Of a stretch of 64,000 nt of DNA, positions 38,217 through 48,329 are shown one piece after another. Both the position numbers and the translations under genes were made by a program. The stretch is from Okeania sp. KiyG1 (GTDB lineage: Bacteria > Cyanobacteriota > Cyanobacteriia > Cyanobacteriales > Microcoleaceae), in assembly GCF_014132355.1 (NCBI RefSeq), contig NZ_BLZO01000091.1, positions 186,001 through 250,000 on the forward strand, read 5' to 3'. Within the stretch, counting starts at the first letter, position 1. Each line of letters begins with the position of its first letter. The notes beneath the pieces are model-generated. The model did not search any database, had not been told where the DNA came from, and was given only the letters and a program-made list of their open reading frames with translations.

Positions 38217-39314
38217 CTACTTATTCACATAGTTTTCTAGATTGACAGCAGCATTAAAGTCTCTGTCAGTTTCAAATCCGCAGTTAGCACAATTATACGT
38301 TCTCACATTTAACGGCATTTTCTGTTGATGTCCACAGTGAGAACATATTTGAGAACTTGGATAAAATCTATCTGCTATCACTAGCTGGCTTCCATACCAC
38401 TCACACTTGTATGCAAGTTGACGCTTGAACTCATAAAACCCACAGTCTGCACCCACCCCCATCCCCTCCCGGGAGGAGCTAGAGAGGGTGGGTTGTGATT
38501 TTTCAGCATTCCACTGACATTCAAATCTTCTATCACTATGGTGCTGTGGTTTTTAGCTAACCATGCTGTGAGTTTATGCAGTGTATCGGCTCTGATATAA
38601 GCTACTTTTTTGTGCAGTTTTGCTAGTTTTTTGATAGCTTTGGCTCTGTTTTTGGAGCCTATCTCTTTTTTGTTGACACGGCGTTGAGAACGAGTTAGTT
38701 GTTTTTTCGCTTGCTTATATGCTTTGACGTTAGCATAGGTTGTTCCATCGCTACAGGTAGCTAGGGTGTTTATACCTACATCTACACCAATCACAGGTCG
38801 TTTTTTCAGAGGCGGTAATAGTGCTGGTTCCCAATCATATTTAAAACTGATATACCAATTATCTGCACGTTTTGATATGGTAACATTTTTGACAGGCACA
38901 GATGGTAAGATTTCATAAGTTTTTACTATTCCTATTCTGGGTAGTTTGATATAGTTTCCTTTCAGGATTTTAATACTTCCTTCTAAGTATAAACTATCTT
39001 TTTTACCTTTTTCTTAAACTTAGAAATCCACGTTTAGGAATAGTCAAAAAGTTTTTGAATGCCCTTTCTAAATCTCTTAATGCTTGTTGAGGGGCGCACT
39101 TTGATACTTCATAATACTAGGGATTTTTACTTTTGACTTCCCTTACCAAACGTTTATGTAAAGTGATAGCACTCAGTCGTTTCTTGGTTGATTGGTATTC
39201 AGTAATGCAAGTTGCTAATCCCCAGTTATAAGCAGTCAGGGGCTACACCAGCGTGTTTGGCAAGTATGGTTTTTGTTTATTATTAATTTTGAGTTTAGTT
39301 TTTATTGATTTCAT
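38217..39314 (-). pseudogene. TnpB (IS200/IS605 family), several disruptions
   Basis: It starts at ATG 39314 (MKSIKTKLKINNKQKTILAKH) and is soon frameshifted. The middle reads RPVIGVDVGINTLATCSDG (RuvC-I) and TIVIEDLNVSGML (RuvC-II); the end has CSHCG, CANCG and TDRDFNAAVN (RuvC-III), stopping near 38217. A GC-rich palindrome (38451-38493) is inserted right after LKNH and replaces KLAK-like residues, shifting the frame. The element appears to have entered the DUF642-type gene, whose 5' end is lost here. Inactive. Confidence 0.85.
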
Positions 39315-39631
39315 TTCAATTGGTCAGCTACCTCTTTTATCAGAATTAGTTCTATGGGAATTCTAAGCGATCGGCAATAGGTCCGATCTTTCTCTGTTTA
39401 GAATGGTCTGCAAAATCAACCATTTCCCAAATAGTATACCATCTCTTGCTTGTTTGAGTTGTTATTTCATGTTCGGTTGAATACTTAGACTTTGGAGGTC
39501 CGAAGGCAGAAGGCAACCCACCCCTAACCCCGACCGTGGAGGGGAAGGCAGAAGGGAAAGAAAGGTTCAACGCCAGAAGTTTTTTTTATAACTAATTATC
39601 CGGACATGATATTATACCAATTTGAAAAAAG

Positions 39632-39846
39632 GGCGTTGCTGATTCTGGGTATGATGCAGAGCTAGCCGAGCAAGCCAATGGGTGGGGGGAATAAAACTCT
39701 AAAAGTCCCCCTTTATTAATCCCCTCCCGTCCCCCGCAGGATCGGGGGAAGCCAGAGGATGCTGCGCTTTTTGTTGAATGGGGGACCAGCGGGGGCGAAG
39801 GCGAGAACCAAACAATCGCGCATTCATACTTCAATTCAGCAACGCC
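39632..39846. repeat. MITE with GGCGTTGCTGA termini and 8-bp target duplication
   Basis: 215 bp; the left end GGCGTTGCTGATTCTGGG and right end TTCAATTCAGCAACGCC are imperfect inverses. GAAAAAAG directly flanks both sides. The interior matches 45977-46187 almost throughout (for example GGGGGAATAAAACTC, GAGAACCAAACAATCGCGC). Nothing else that looks like a gene is seen in 39315-39970. Confidence 0.85.
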
Positions 39847-39970
39847 GAAAAAAGAATGTTACAAATAAACTGGCTAGTAAATAACTAATAATCCACCTAA
39901 AACCTAAAACTAGCACCTACCACCTAAAACCTAGAAAATTATTTGTAGCAAACATTTATCACGCTTGGTA

Positions 39971-41089
39971 TTATGGATTAACAGTTAAGTTAAATGAACT
40001 GTTTACTACATGACCATCATGGTCGTCAACAGTAATAGGTACAGCAAAAGAACCAGAGGATTGTGGTCCAGGGGGTGGTGGTGAAGATGGGTCAACAATT
40101 ATACTTTTTGTTGTGGAGTCAAATGTTAATCCCGGGGGTAGGTCAAGATCCGAGACTGTGTAAGTCCAGGAATTTGCAGATGGATTGAAAACTGTTGATA
40201 CATCAATAGGTAGATTTGTTGTTTGCCCCTGGGTTAAGGTTGGAGCACTAAAACTAGAATTGACAGTAGGGATAGAACCAGAAGGAGAACTCCCTGTCAC
40301 AATTGAGCGAACAATATTTTCAATGGTATCTTGATTTACCGTTGCAGTAGAAGCGAACATAACTAAGTAGAAGTTCTTAAAGTAGAGAGTTACCGAATTC
40401 CTACCCACGTTACTGTTGACAAAAAGCAAGACGCTTCTCCCACGATTCCTAATTACCCTTGATTGGGGGGAAATTAATAGCTCTGAAGGAAGGGTGTCTT
40501 CTGCAATCAAGAGTTGGTGAACGGTGGGAGCATAGGGATTATTACTGGGCAAAGATGCCCAACTAACAGCATTATTATCGACTTGGAATGGTTGTCTTAT
40601 TTTGATGCCCCCTGGACCATAGTCTGGACTTAGCCAAAAGTCTCCAATATGAGTGTGAAAAGGCTTTGTTAAGAGGTTCACCCCTATGATTGCTAATTCA
40701 GGGTGTTGCCGTGTAAAATAACGTCCTAATTGATGACCTGATGTTGAAGGAATATTCACCACATGGTTTTCAGAATTAGGTAAATCAGGAACTCTCTCAC
40801 CATACTCGTAAAAATCCAGAAAACCATACAACCTCAAACATCCGTAGCCCCCAGGGGAGCCATAGTAATTAAAGATTGTCTTATCGGTCAACCCGTGATT
40901 CCCACAAAGACTTGGTTTGTCCCGCCCAACTTCCAGGTTATGAAGACCAGGGATGACATTGCCGATCGCCTGATGGTTACGGTTTATACCTGCCAGCACT
41001 TGATCTATATGATCGGCAGCCGCTGGTCTTGGGAAGCCTAAGAGTACTACTAGGCAACCCACGAGTATGAACATCAGAAATTTTTTCAT
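39971..41089 (-). CDS. Secreted protein with C-terminal Ig-like (putative-Ig/cadherin-type) domain
   Basis: The start is ATG 41089 because GGAGG lies just upstream and a signal peptide follows (KKFLMFILVGCLVVLLGFP..., cleavage near PAAAD); a 40-codon upstream extension of the frame is basic and unlikely. The 372-residue product has an unrecognised middle domain (about 25-270) with ADHIDQVLAGINRNHQAIGN and many Gly/Tyr/Asn residues. An Ig-like domain follows (about 285-372: DLDLPPGLTFDSTTKSIIVDP, then VTVDDHDGHVVN-type strands). It is probably an extracellular adhesin or matrix protein. Neighbours on both sides are secreted proteins too. Confidence 0.75.
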   Translation of the reverse strand: MKKFLMFILVGCLVVLLGFPRPAAADHIDQVLAGINRNHQAIGNVIPGLHNLEVGRDKPSLCGNHGLTDKTIFNYYGSPGGYGCLRLYGFLDFYEYGERVPDLPNSENHVVNIPSTSGHQLGRYFTRQHPELAIIGVNLLTKPFHTHIGDFWLSPDYGPGGIKIRQPFQVDNNAVSWASLPSNNPYAPTVHQLLIAEDTLPSELLISPQSRVIRNRGRSVLLFVNSNVGRNSVTLYFKNFYLVMFASTATVNQDTIENIVRSIVTGSSPSGSIPTVNSSFSAPTLTQGQTTNLPIDVSTVFNPSANSWTYTVSDLDLPPGLTFDSTTKSIIVDPSSPPPPGPQSSGSFAVPITVDDHDGHVVNSSFNLTVNP

Positions 41090-41199
41090 TGTTTTCCTCC
41101 ATTGGAAAAAAGTTACTTTTTGGTTTAGATATTTATATCCAGCTATCGCCCCTTGCTTGTTTAAATAGAGCGATCGCTTCACAGCTGAGGAATATCTGA

Positions 41200-42396
41200 C
41201 TATTGGCATAAGTTCAGACTTACTCCATCAAGATGAATACCATAACTATTAGGTGTTTCATTGAGATTATCAAAGCTCAGAACTGTTTCAGTGCTTTTGG
41301 CTTCCAGGTTGTAAGTTTTCTCCTCCCATGGAGTCTCACTGTCAAGTTTATCTAGTGCTTCAACTAATTCATTTCCCCAATGTACATTCAGCTTTTGATG
41401 TTCGACTGTAGCTGGATTATAACTAGCTTTAAATGCAAAAGTTAGCTTGTAAGTCTTTCCTACCTGAGTGGCAATTTTCTGAGAAATTTTAGTTGTTGAA
41501 TTATAACTATCTAAATCCACAGTTTGTCTACCATCGCGGGGGTCGTTGATGTATTTATTAATTTCGATGTATTGACCCTGGTCTAACTCCCAGCCTTCAA
41601 TTGCATTTTCAAAACTATAAACGCCAGCTAATACTGGTTTTTCAAAGCTGCCATTTACCACTAAATTGTTTGGTGCTGTATTTTGGCATAAAACCTGCTG
41701 AGGCATTTCTTGGATAAAACTGATGTCACCAATTAAATAACCATCATTTTCAGCACCAGCTAAACTCAGTTGTACCCCGGCAATTTTCTCCTTGTCGTCA
41801 TCAGTGGCAAAACCAAGGTACTCATTACCTGTTTTACTGTTAGTTACCTCTCCCAATAGCCCTCCGGTGCGGTCGAAAACTTTGATTTTGACAGCACCTA
41901 CTGCATCAAGGTCTCCTACTGTTATCCCCACACTGGCTACATCTTTGTCGAACAAAATGCTATAAGCTGCATTCTTTTGAGTAGCAATGACTCTACCGTC
42001 TGAGAAAGCAGGGTTAGAAATAATACTAACTACACGAGTCCGGATATCTGTAGATAGAGATAAGGGGTTGCTTGGGTTTCCAATAATGCAACCAAGAGCT
42101 GTTGCCCCTGGACAATCTGTTGCTGTATTACGCGAATAGCTTTGGCCTGCAAACATTGCTTTGAAGGTCAGGGTAGGGGCAGTAGCATCTCCACCATATT
42201 CAGCAGGTGTATAGACAGGTTCGAGAGTCTCGTTAGGCAATTCATTAAAGGTGATGTTACCTGTGGGAGCATTCAAGTCTGAGGCCATAATAGTATGAAT
42301 GCCGTTGAGAGTTCCACTGTGGGCTAGAGCTGGCTGAACTATCCAAGTTGCCAAGCTTAAAGTTAGGACGATTAAATACGATATTAGTTGTTTCAT
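41200..42396 (-). CDS. Secreted DUF642-type protein
   Basis: 398 residues with a signal peptide (about 1-25, ending PALAH). Residues 40-225 form a domain with NAAYSILFDKDVASVGITVGDLD and LGFATDDDKEKIAGVQLSL, which occurs twice in the broken paralogue at 36426-38107. Residues 240-398 match DUF642 (galactose-binding-like): NLVVNGSFEKP, GQYIEINKY, DGRQTVDLDSYN, YKLTFAFKA, ending DGVSLNLCQ. DUF642 proteins are carbohydrate-binding cell-wall or matrix proteins in plants and bacteria. The gene precedes the 41089 gene in the same direction and may be co-transcribed with it. Confidence 0.82.
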   Translation of the reverse strand: MKQLISYLIVLTLSLATWIVQPALAHSGTLNGIHTIMASDLNAPTGNITFNELPNETLEPVYTPAEYGGDATAPTLTFKAMFAGQSYSRNTATDCPGATALGCIIGNPSNPLSLSTDIRTRVVSIISNPAFSDGRVIATQKNAAYSILFDKDVASVGITVGDLDAVGAVKIKVFDRTGGLLGEVTNSKTGNEYLGFATDDDKEKIAGVQLSLAGAENDGYLIGDISFIQEMPQQVLCQNTAPNNLVVNGSFEKPVLAGVYSFENAIEGWELDQGQYIEINKYINDPRDGRQTVDLDSYNSTTKISQKIATQVGKTYKLTFAFKASYNPATVEHQKLNVHWGNELVEALDKLDSETPWEEKTYNLEAKSTETVLSFDNLNETPNSYGIHLDGVSLNLCQ

Positions 42397-43171
42397 GGGT
42401 TTAATTTTCCAAAAATCATGAGAATCTTGAACAATAAGATCATTTCAGTTATCACTTATCAGTACCTCTGCAATAAGGAGGCTTGACATCAGGAATAGTC
42501 TCTTTCTCTTGGTCGATTAGATATGGCGAGGAGACCTAGCCATTTCTCGACCGCTCACCAAAGTCGCCTCAGATTGCCAGGAAGGGCGATCGTTAAAGTT
42601 TAGAGTCTACAGTTAATAGAAATTCTACCATATCAGGGATATTTATTCAATTGATTACTGAATGAAAAACGCCTTATGTTTCATCTACTTTTTAACTCAA
42701 TTCTCTACCAAAATCAACATATTTATTTGAAACTTTACTATTAAATTTTGTGAATAATTCTGGTCGTTCTAGGACACAGGATTTATGTTATTCGATCTCA
42801 AATTGGAGTCCAAAAAACTATCATATCATATCCAATTAATTTAGGCATTTCATAGTCTTTCAGACTTCGCCCGTGAGGGTCTCAAAACCTGTAACTAAAA
42901 AGCCCATACTCCAGCCCATAGAAGCTTATTTGCCCGATAACATAATTCTTAATAAACCCTATAACCTAAATTTTTAAATCCTGAATTTACCCCAAATTTT
43001 TATTTGACTTTTTCCTAAAATATTCTTAACTATGAAATGTACTTAATTCATCGCAATAGTCAAAAAACTATGAGTAACGATTGAGCTAGTTTAAAGAAAT
43101 AAATGTCCTTAGCCTCAATCAAACTTATTTGCATGACTACTCCTGATTGATGAAAACAATGGAGCTTAAAA
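42397..43171. other. Divergent intergenic region with a long hairpin repeat
   Basis: No gene is seen. 42511-42552 is a hairpin repeat: GGTCGA...ATATGGCGAGG opposed by CCTAGCCAT...TCGACC, a near copy of 59388-59429. The rest is AT-rich and must hold the promoters of the two divergent secreted-protein genes; no boxes can be assigned with confidence. Confidence 0.5.
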
Positions 43172-45730
43172 GTGATCGAGAAACTTTATAAGTCACTGAT
43201 AGCAGTCTTAATGGCGATCGCCTTAACGATCGTCGGACCTGGCATGGCTCAGGCCACACCCAATACCGTCACATATATAGAAGGTAGTCCGCCGATTCCA
43301 ATTAACAGCAGTCTCAACTTTTCTTGTGGTTTAGAATATGGAGACGGTGAACTGCGGTTTAGTCTCAGCAACGGTACCCCCAACGACCAGTTGAACCTTA
43401 CCAGCGCTACCAACCCCAATGCCAAAGGAGCAATCTCAGTAGATAATTCCGGCAGCATTTTCTTAGGCAATGGAACTGAGACTAATCGTATTGGTTCGAT
43501 CCTGGAAACTGAAGATGGAACTAATGGCAAAGCCTTAACCATTCGCTTTTCCAGTCCCCTGACCAATGCCGGGTTTGAAACCGGGGATCTGACTGGCTGG
43601 ACAGCCTTTCAGAAAAATTACAGTACTGTCCAAAACCTCAATGGTCAAAGCATTGCCTACGATTTCAACGGTAGCACTGGCACGGGCAAAATTATTGTCT
43701 CTACACCCAATGGTTCTCCTAAGTATACCGTTAGTATAGACAACAAAACTGTAGGCAGTGGCAACTACGCTCTGCGCCTAGTCAGTAATGGTGGCATCAC
43801 TGGCCCCAGTGGTAGCGATCGTCCATCGGGCAATGGTTCTCTCCACGGCCCTTATGTTCGTAGTGATTCCTTTGAAGCCTTTGCAGGGGACAGCATCACC
43901 TTGGATTTTTCGGCTCAAAGGGGAAGTGATGCCTACGAAGTTTTTGGCTTTTTAATTGGGACAGGTAGCGATAATAGCTTTGGCAGTAGTGATGACACTC
44001 GTACCCAACTGTTTGCCAAGCGTGGCGACAAAGTTCCTTTCAATTCTGTCAGCGCTACCATCCCCGCAGATGGTCAGTACCAGTTTGAATTTGTTTGCGG
44101 GACCTATGACAAAACTGGTGGACTAGGCCTCGGTGCAAGCTTGTTTGTAGACAACGTGCGTTTGGTTTCTGCAACTTCCGTTACAGATGCTGTAATACAA
44201 GCTATTAGCGATGGTGTCACCTATAACAATATTTCTCACAACCCCAATACTGATACCCGTCATCTGAACATCACTCGCAAGACTGCTAATAATATGACAG
44301 ATTCTACTGCAGTAGATATTCTGTTCACGGCGGTGAATGATGCTCCGACGATCGCCAATAATGATGGTGCAACAGTGAATGAAGGAGAATCAGTAACAAT
44401 CGGATCGGCTAACCTCAGTGGTACAGATTTAGATAACAACAATGCTGACTTGACTTACATCCTGAACACTAACCCTAGCCATGGCAGTATTCAAGTTTCT
44501 GGAGTCAATACCACTCAGTTTACGCAAGCCGATCTGGATGCAGGCCTTGTCACATATATTCACGACGGCTCCGAAACCATTGCCGACAGCTTTAATTTTG
44601 AGTTAACGGATGGAGTTACCTCTGTTACCGAAACATTTAACTTGAATGTCATCCCTCAAAATGACATCCCGGTAGTGGTTAATCCCATTGACGATCAAAC
44701 AATTTACTCCCGGCGTTTATGGAATTTCCCTATTCCCATCGATACCTTCGAGGATGCAGATGGAGACATTCTCACCTTGAGTCTTAGTATGGCTGATGGC
44801 AGTCCCTTACCGGCTTGGCTAACTTTTGAATCAGACACAGGAATATTTGGCATCCCCAGCAATGATGACGTGGGAATCCTTAACCTGGTTGTTACTGCAG
44901 ATGACGGTCATGGTGGCAGTGCTAGTACTGGTTTTGTTGTTACTATTGAGCGTGGTAACTATGCTCCTGTTGTGGTCAACCCTATTGACGATCTCAGCAC
45001 AGTAGTGACTAAACCTTTCAGTTTTACTGTCCCTGGGACAACGTTTAGCGATCCCGATAGCGATCCACTAAGCCTCAGCGCGAGTTTGGCTAATGGCGCT
45101 TCTTTGCCTACTTGGTTAAGCTTTGACCAAGCAACAGGGATGTTCAGCGGTACTCCTCCTAAAACCGACATCGGTACCCTTTGCTTGGTAGTAACTGCAG
45201 ATGATGGACAGGGAGCACAGGTGAGCGATCGCTTTAGCCTGAATGTTGAATCCTTGCTTTCTCTGAAGGAAACCTACACCAATCCTGACAACGGACACAT
45301 TTACTTCTTAACCAAAGTTGGCACTTGGACTGATACCCAAGCTGAAGCAGAAGAGGTAGACGGCAACCTTGTTACCATCAACGATGAAGCCGAACATGAT
45401 TGGTTGTGGGGCACTTTTGGCACTGGCGAGCCGTTCTGGATCGGTCTCAATGATGCGAATAACGAAGGCACCTTTAGCTGGATTAGTGGTCAAGACTTTG
45501 ACTATGAATATTGGCATCCCATTAAGCCTGACAGTGGCTATTATGGTGGTGAGGACGAAGATTATGTCGTGATGAATTGGCGTGACCTCCGTGAGCCTGG
45601 GAATGGTTGGGCTGATGTGGAAAACGATGGTCCTTACTACGGCGACCCTGTTCAGGGTATTGTTGAGGTTGAACCCGAAAGCCTTGATTATTCCCTCAAT
45701 GGTGATTCTGATGCTTGTGATGAAGTCTAA
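43172..45730 (+). CDS. Large secreted adhesin-like protein: cadherin/Ig-like repeats plus C-type lectin domain
   Basis: 852 residues. GTG 43172 is chosen: GGAG lies seven bases upstream and the signal peptide follows (to about AQATP, residue 29); the ATG at 43159 is out of frame. After a beta domain with NAGFETGDLTGW (about 130-340), a CSPG/cadherin-3-like repeat (about 390-495, DAPTIANNDGATVNEGE) and two Ig-like repeats (about 498-690, both beginning PVVVNPIDD) follow. The C-terminal C-type-lectin-like domain (about 695-830) has WTDTQAEAEEVDGNLVTIND, FWIGLNDANNEGTFSWISG and NGWADVEND. It is expected to bind surface glycans or calcium outside the cell. There is no membrane anchor or sorting signal. 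Confidence 0.82.
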   Translation: MIEKLYKSLIAVLMAIALTIVGPGMAQATPNTVTYIEGSPPIPINSSLNFSCGLEYGDGELRFSLSNGTPNDQLNLTSATNPNAKGAISVDNSGSIFLGNGTETNRIGSILETEDGTNGKALTIRFSSPLTNAGFETGDLTGWTAFQKNYSTVQNLNGQSIAYDFNGSTGTGKIIVSTPNGSPKYTVSIDNKTVGSGNYALRLVSNGGITGPSGSDRPSGNGSLHGPYVRSDSFEAFAGDSITLDFSAQRGSDAYEVFGFLIGTGSDNSFGSSDDTRTQLFAKRGDKVPFNSVSATIPADGQYQFEFVCGTYDKTGGLGLGASLFVDNVRLVSATSVTDAVIQAISDGVTYNNISHNPNTDTRHLNITRKTANNMTDSTAVDILFTAVNDAPTIANNDGATVNEGESVTIGSANLSGTDLDNNNADLTYILNTNPSHGSIQVSGVNTTQFTQADLDAGLVTYIHDGSETIADSFNFELTDGVTSVTETFNLNVIPQNDIPVVVNPIDDQTIYSRRLWNFPIPIDTFEDADGDILTLSLSMADGSPLPAWLTFESDTGIFGIPSNDDVGILNLVVTADDGHGGSASTGFVVTIERGNYAPVVVNPIDDLSTVVTKPFSFTVPGTTFSDPDSDPLSLSASLANGASLPTWLSFDQATGMFSGTPPKTDIGTLCLVVTADDGQGAQVSDRFSLNVESLLSLKETYTNPDNGHIYFLTKVGTWTDTQAEAEEVDGNLVTINDEAEHDWLWGTFGTGEPFWIGLNDANNEGTFSWISGQDFDYEYWHPIKPDSGYYGGEDEDYVVMNWRDLREPGNGWADVENDGPYYGDPVQGIVEVEPESLDYSLNGDSDACDEV

Positions 45731-45781
45731 GTTGTTGATTTACTAATATCATATTCGGATCAGCGCGTTATAATATTGTAG

Positions 45782-45930
45782 TGGACTGTTTCATCTTAAA
45801 TGTTGCATTAGAAAATGGGGTGATGGGAACCCACCCTAGCCCCTCCCCTCCGGTGGAGGGGAATTTGGGGGTGATGGGGGGATGGGGTGACGAAAAAAGC
45901 GCTCTGCACTATTTTAGGTGAAACAGTCCA
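45782..45930. repeat. MITE with TGGACTGTTTCA termini
   Basis: TGGACTGTTTCATCT and AGGTGAAACAGTCCA are near-perfect inverses, and GTAG flanks both sides. A GC-rich palindromic unit lies inside (45826-45862). A lone, decayed end of the same family (TGGATTGTTTCAGCT) lies near 4537-4551. Confidence 0.75.
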
Positions 45931-45976
45931 GTAGGCTGAGTGCAACCCAACCTACAGAACTGCCCATAATATTTTG

Positions 45977-46187
45977 GGCGTTGCTGATTCTGGGTATGAT
46001 GCAGAGCTACCCGAGCAAGCCAAAATTGGGGGGAATAAAACTCTAAAAGTCCCCCTTTAATCCCCTCCCGTCCCCCGCCGGATCGGGGGAAGCCAGAAGA
46101 TGCTGCGCTTTTTGTTGAATGGGGGATGCGCGGGGGCGAAGGCGAGAACCAAACAATCGCGCATTCATACTTCAATTCAGCAACGCC
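45977..46187. repeat. MITE with GGCGTTGCTGA termini
   Basis: 211 bp, a near copy of 39632-39846 with the same interior and termini. TATTTTG flanks both sides (7 bp). Confidence 0.85.
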
Positions 46188-46677
46188 TATTTTGAAACTG
46201 CAACTGGAATGAGCAGGAAAAATTATGAAGATCGGGATTTAGGCAGTAATTCTAGAAATAGAGTTGCTGCCTAATATAGAACCCCTAAACGGATCTATTA
46301 AGCATCTCCTCCACGCATAGGGAGTAGGGAGTAGGGAGTAGGGACGCCCTTATGCAACGTCCGTACAGAGTAGGGAACCCACCCTCGCCCCTCCCCTCCC
46401 AGGAGGGGAAGAATTGATGAATAACAGTGCAATAATTGATTTGATTTTTGATTGTTGGAGATATCTATCTATAGTAATTAAATATCAATATCCTCACTTC
46501 TTGACCTAAAAACCCTACCGCGTGCAAAGATATGATCGGGGCTTCTATAAAGTGCGATTGATTAGCAATTACATTTGAGTGATCGGTTAAATTGGAGTGC
46601 GCTATATATACTATCTTTGCGTAAGTCCTGATTAAGTAAAAAATCAAAAGTGAACTTGTAGATTAGGAGAAACTAAT
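46188..46677. other. Gene-free stretch with short repeats
   Basis: No gene is seen. GGGAGTA repeats lie at 46319-46342 and a GC-rich palindromic unit at 46378-46412. A right end of the CAGGACTTACGCA MITE (TTTGCGTAAGTCCTG) lies at about 46617-46631. Confidence 0.5.
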
Positions 46678-47550
46678 ATCAATACAAATTCTTCCATATA
46701 CTTTCTCACAGTTAATTACTATTCCACTCAATTAATTCAAAAATTAATCAATTCCATTAAATTAACTCCCCAACTGTTTCAGCAAATTATCATTATTAAT
46801 AACTCGACCGATGATAATTCTATTTATCAACTCCAAAACCATACCACAATTATTATCAACTCAGAAACTAATTTAGGATATGGTAAAGCCTGTAATTTAG
46901 GATTAAATTGGATTTATGTTCGAAATCCCCAAGCAATAATTTGGTTAATTAATCCCGATGCTTATTTATTGCCAAATGCCCTAGAAAAAGCACATCATTT
47001 TTTAGCAGAATATCCAGATTTTTCTATATTAGGAACAACAGTCTACGAACCCACAGGAAAAGTTTGGTTTGGTGGGGGAAATTTTATCCCTGAAACTGGC
47101 AAAATAATTGCTAATGAATTTCTCTCCAACACAGAAACATCAACCACAGATTGGGTGACAGGGTGCAGTATGTTAATTAACTTCAAAAACTTTAAAAGCT
47201 GTCCTGAATTTGATGAGGATTATTTTTTATATTATGAAGATTTTGATTTTTGTAGACGCTATGCAAAACAAGGTCATAAAATAGCTATAACTCAAAAAAT
47301 ATCTGTAGTTCATCAACCATCTTCCATTACTAATAAAAATCCCGAATTAAAATTTGAGCATAGCATCTATAGCTACCTATTGAGTTTAGAAAAACATACA
47401 AATAAATTGGTTTTAATATATAGATTAATTAGAATTACTATAGCAGCCCTGATTCTGCTACCTATAAATTATAAAATAGCTTATGTTAAAATCAAAGCAA
47501 TAGGTAAATTTATCAGACATAATTGTAGGTTGGGTAGAACGAAGTGTTAG
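46678..47550 (+). CDS. Family 2 glycosyltransferase lacking an ATG/GTG/TTG start
   Basis: The coding frame is open well upstream of the first ATG (46969): NTNSSIYFLTVNYYSTQLIQ, then NLGYGKACNLGLNWIY and the nucleotide-sugar/metal motif WLINPDAYLLPNA must be part of the protein. AGGAG at 46665-46669 stands eight bases before ATC 46678, so the start is either this rare ATC or a mutated ATG. The protein of about 290 residues resembles rhamnosyltransferase-like GT2 enzymes, with TTDWVTGCSMLI and EDFDFCRR later. The last residues (from about CRLGRTKC) are read from a MITE starting at 47524. It is probably a glycan-assembly enzyme acting in the cytoplasm. Confidence 0.75.
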   Translation: MNTNSSIYFLTVNYYSTQLIQKLINSIKLTPQLFQQIIIINNSTDDNSIYQLQNHTTIIINSETNLGYGKACNLGLNWIYVRNPQAIIWLINPDAYLLPNALEKAHHFLAEYPDFSILGTTVYEPTGKVWFGGGNFIPETGKIIANEFLSNTETSTTDWVTGCSMLINFKNFKSCPEFDEDYFLYYEDFDFCRRYAKQGHKIAITQKISVVHQPSSITNKNPELKFEHSIYSYLLSLEKHTNKLVLIYRLIRITIAALILLPINYKIAYVKIKAIGKFIRHNCRLGRTKC

Positions 47551-47668
47551 CGGAGCTTATCCGTTAGGATAAACCCAACAAAGCATGATTTGATTGAACT
47601 AATTTTTGTCTGATCTAAAATAGATTGGGTGAAAATGTTGGGTTTCGTTTTTCAACCCAACCTACACT
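47524..47668. repeat. MITE with TGTAGGTTGGGT termini overlapping a gene end
   Basis: It starts TGTAGGTTGGGTAGAACGAAG and ends CAACCCAACCTACA-like, with inner GTTGGGTTTCGTTTTTC. It supplies the last codons and stop of the 46678 glycosyltransferase. A half copy (CAACCCAACCTACAG) occurs at 45943. Confidence 0.7.
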
Positions 47669-47701
47669 ATAGCATTTCTCTGTTTAATATGGTACATTCA
47701 C

Positions 47702-48255
47702 GATCCCCCGCGCATCCCCCTTAAAAAGCTATCCCTTATAAGGAACTCCTGAAACCCTTGTAGGAGGATGGGGAGGAGGGGGAAGAGGGGGAAGAGGGGG
47801 AGTAAGAATTTTGTCTACAGTCCTCAAAAAAGTGTATTTTTCAATACAATTTTCTCCCGAAAAAGCTGAACCCAGACTTACCCATAACTTGTCTGTTTTG
47901 TCAAGTTTTATGTTAAGAAAGATGTTTATAAAGCATAGCTTAAAAAGGGGGACTTTGAAGGCTCACCCCCCCTAAATCCCCCTTAAAAAGGAGACTTTGA
48001 AGGCTCCCCCCTTTTTAAGCTATCCCTTACCCATAACTCCTGAAACCCTTGTGGGAGGGTGGGGAGGATGGGGAGGATGGGGAGGAGCGGGAGGAAGAAT
48101 CCTGTCTACAGTTATCAAAAAACGTATTTTTCAATACATTTTTCTCCCGAAAAAGACGAACTAAGACTTACCCATAACTTGTCAATAATGTCTACGTTTT
48201 ATGTTAAGAACTATGTGGGTAAAGCATAGCTTATTAAGGGGGGTTAGGGGGTATC
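47702..48255. repeat. Two tandem relatives of the GATCCCCC MITE
   Basis: Both contain GCTATCCCTTA, GGAACTCCTGAAACCCTTG or a close form, TTTTCTCCCGAAAAAG, AGACTTACCCATAACTTGTC, and TTTTATGTTAAGAA before AAGCATAGCTTA. The same series occurs in 1137-1467. The left end CGATCCCCCGCGCATCCCCC is at 47701. This fills the gap before the next glycosyltransferase. Confidence 0.65.
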
Positions 48256-48329
48256 TGGGGGCAGAGGGGGTCTAAAACTGTACCTCATAGATTAAAGAAC
48301 TGCTATATTTAAAATTTTTTGCTCTATAA

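Noticed and set aside
41090-41209. 40-codon N-terminal extension of the Ig-like secreted protein
   Set aside because: A strong GGAGG site and signal peptide mark ATG 41089 as the start; the extension also overlaps the end of the neighbouring gene.
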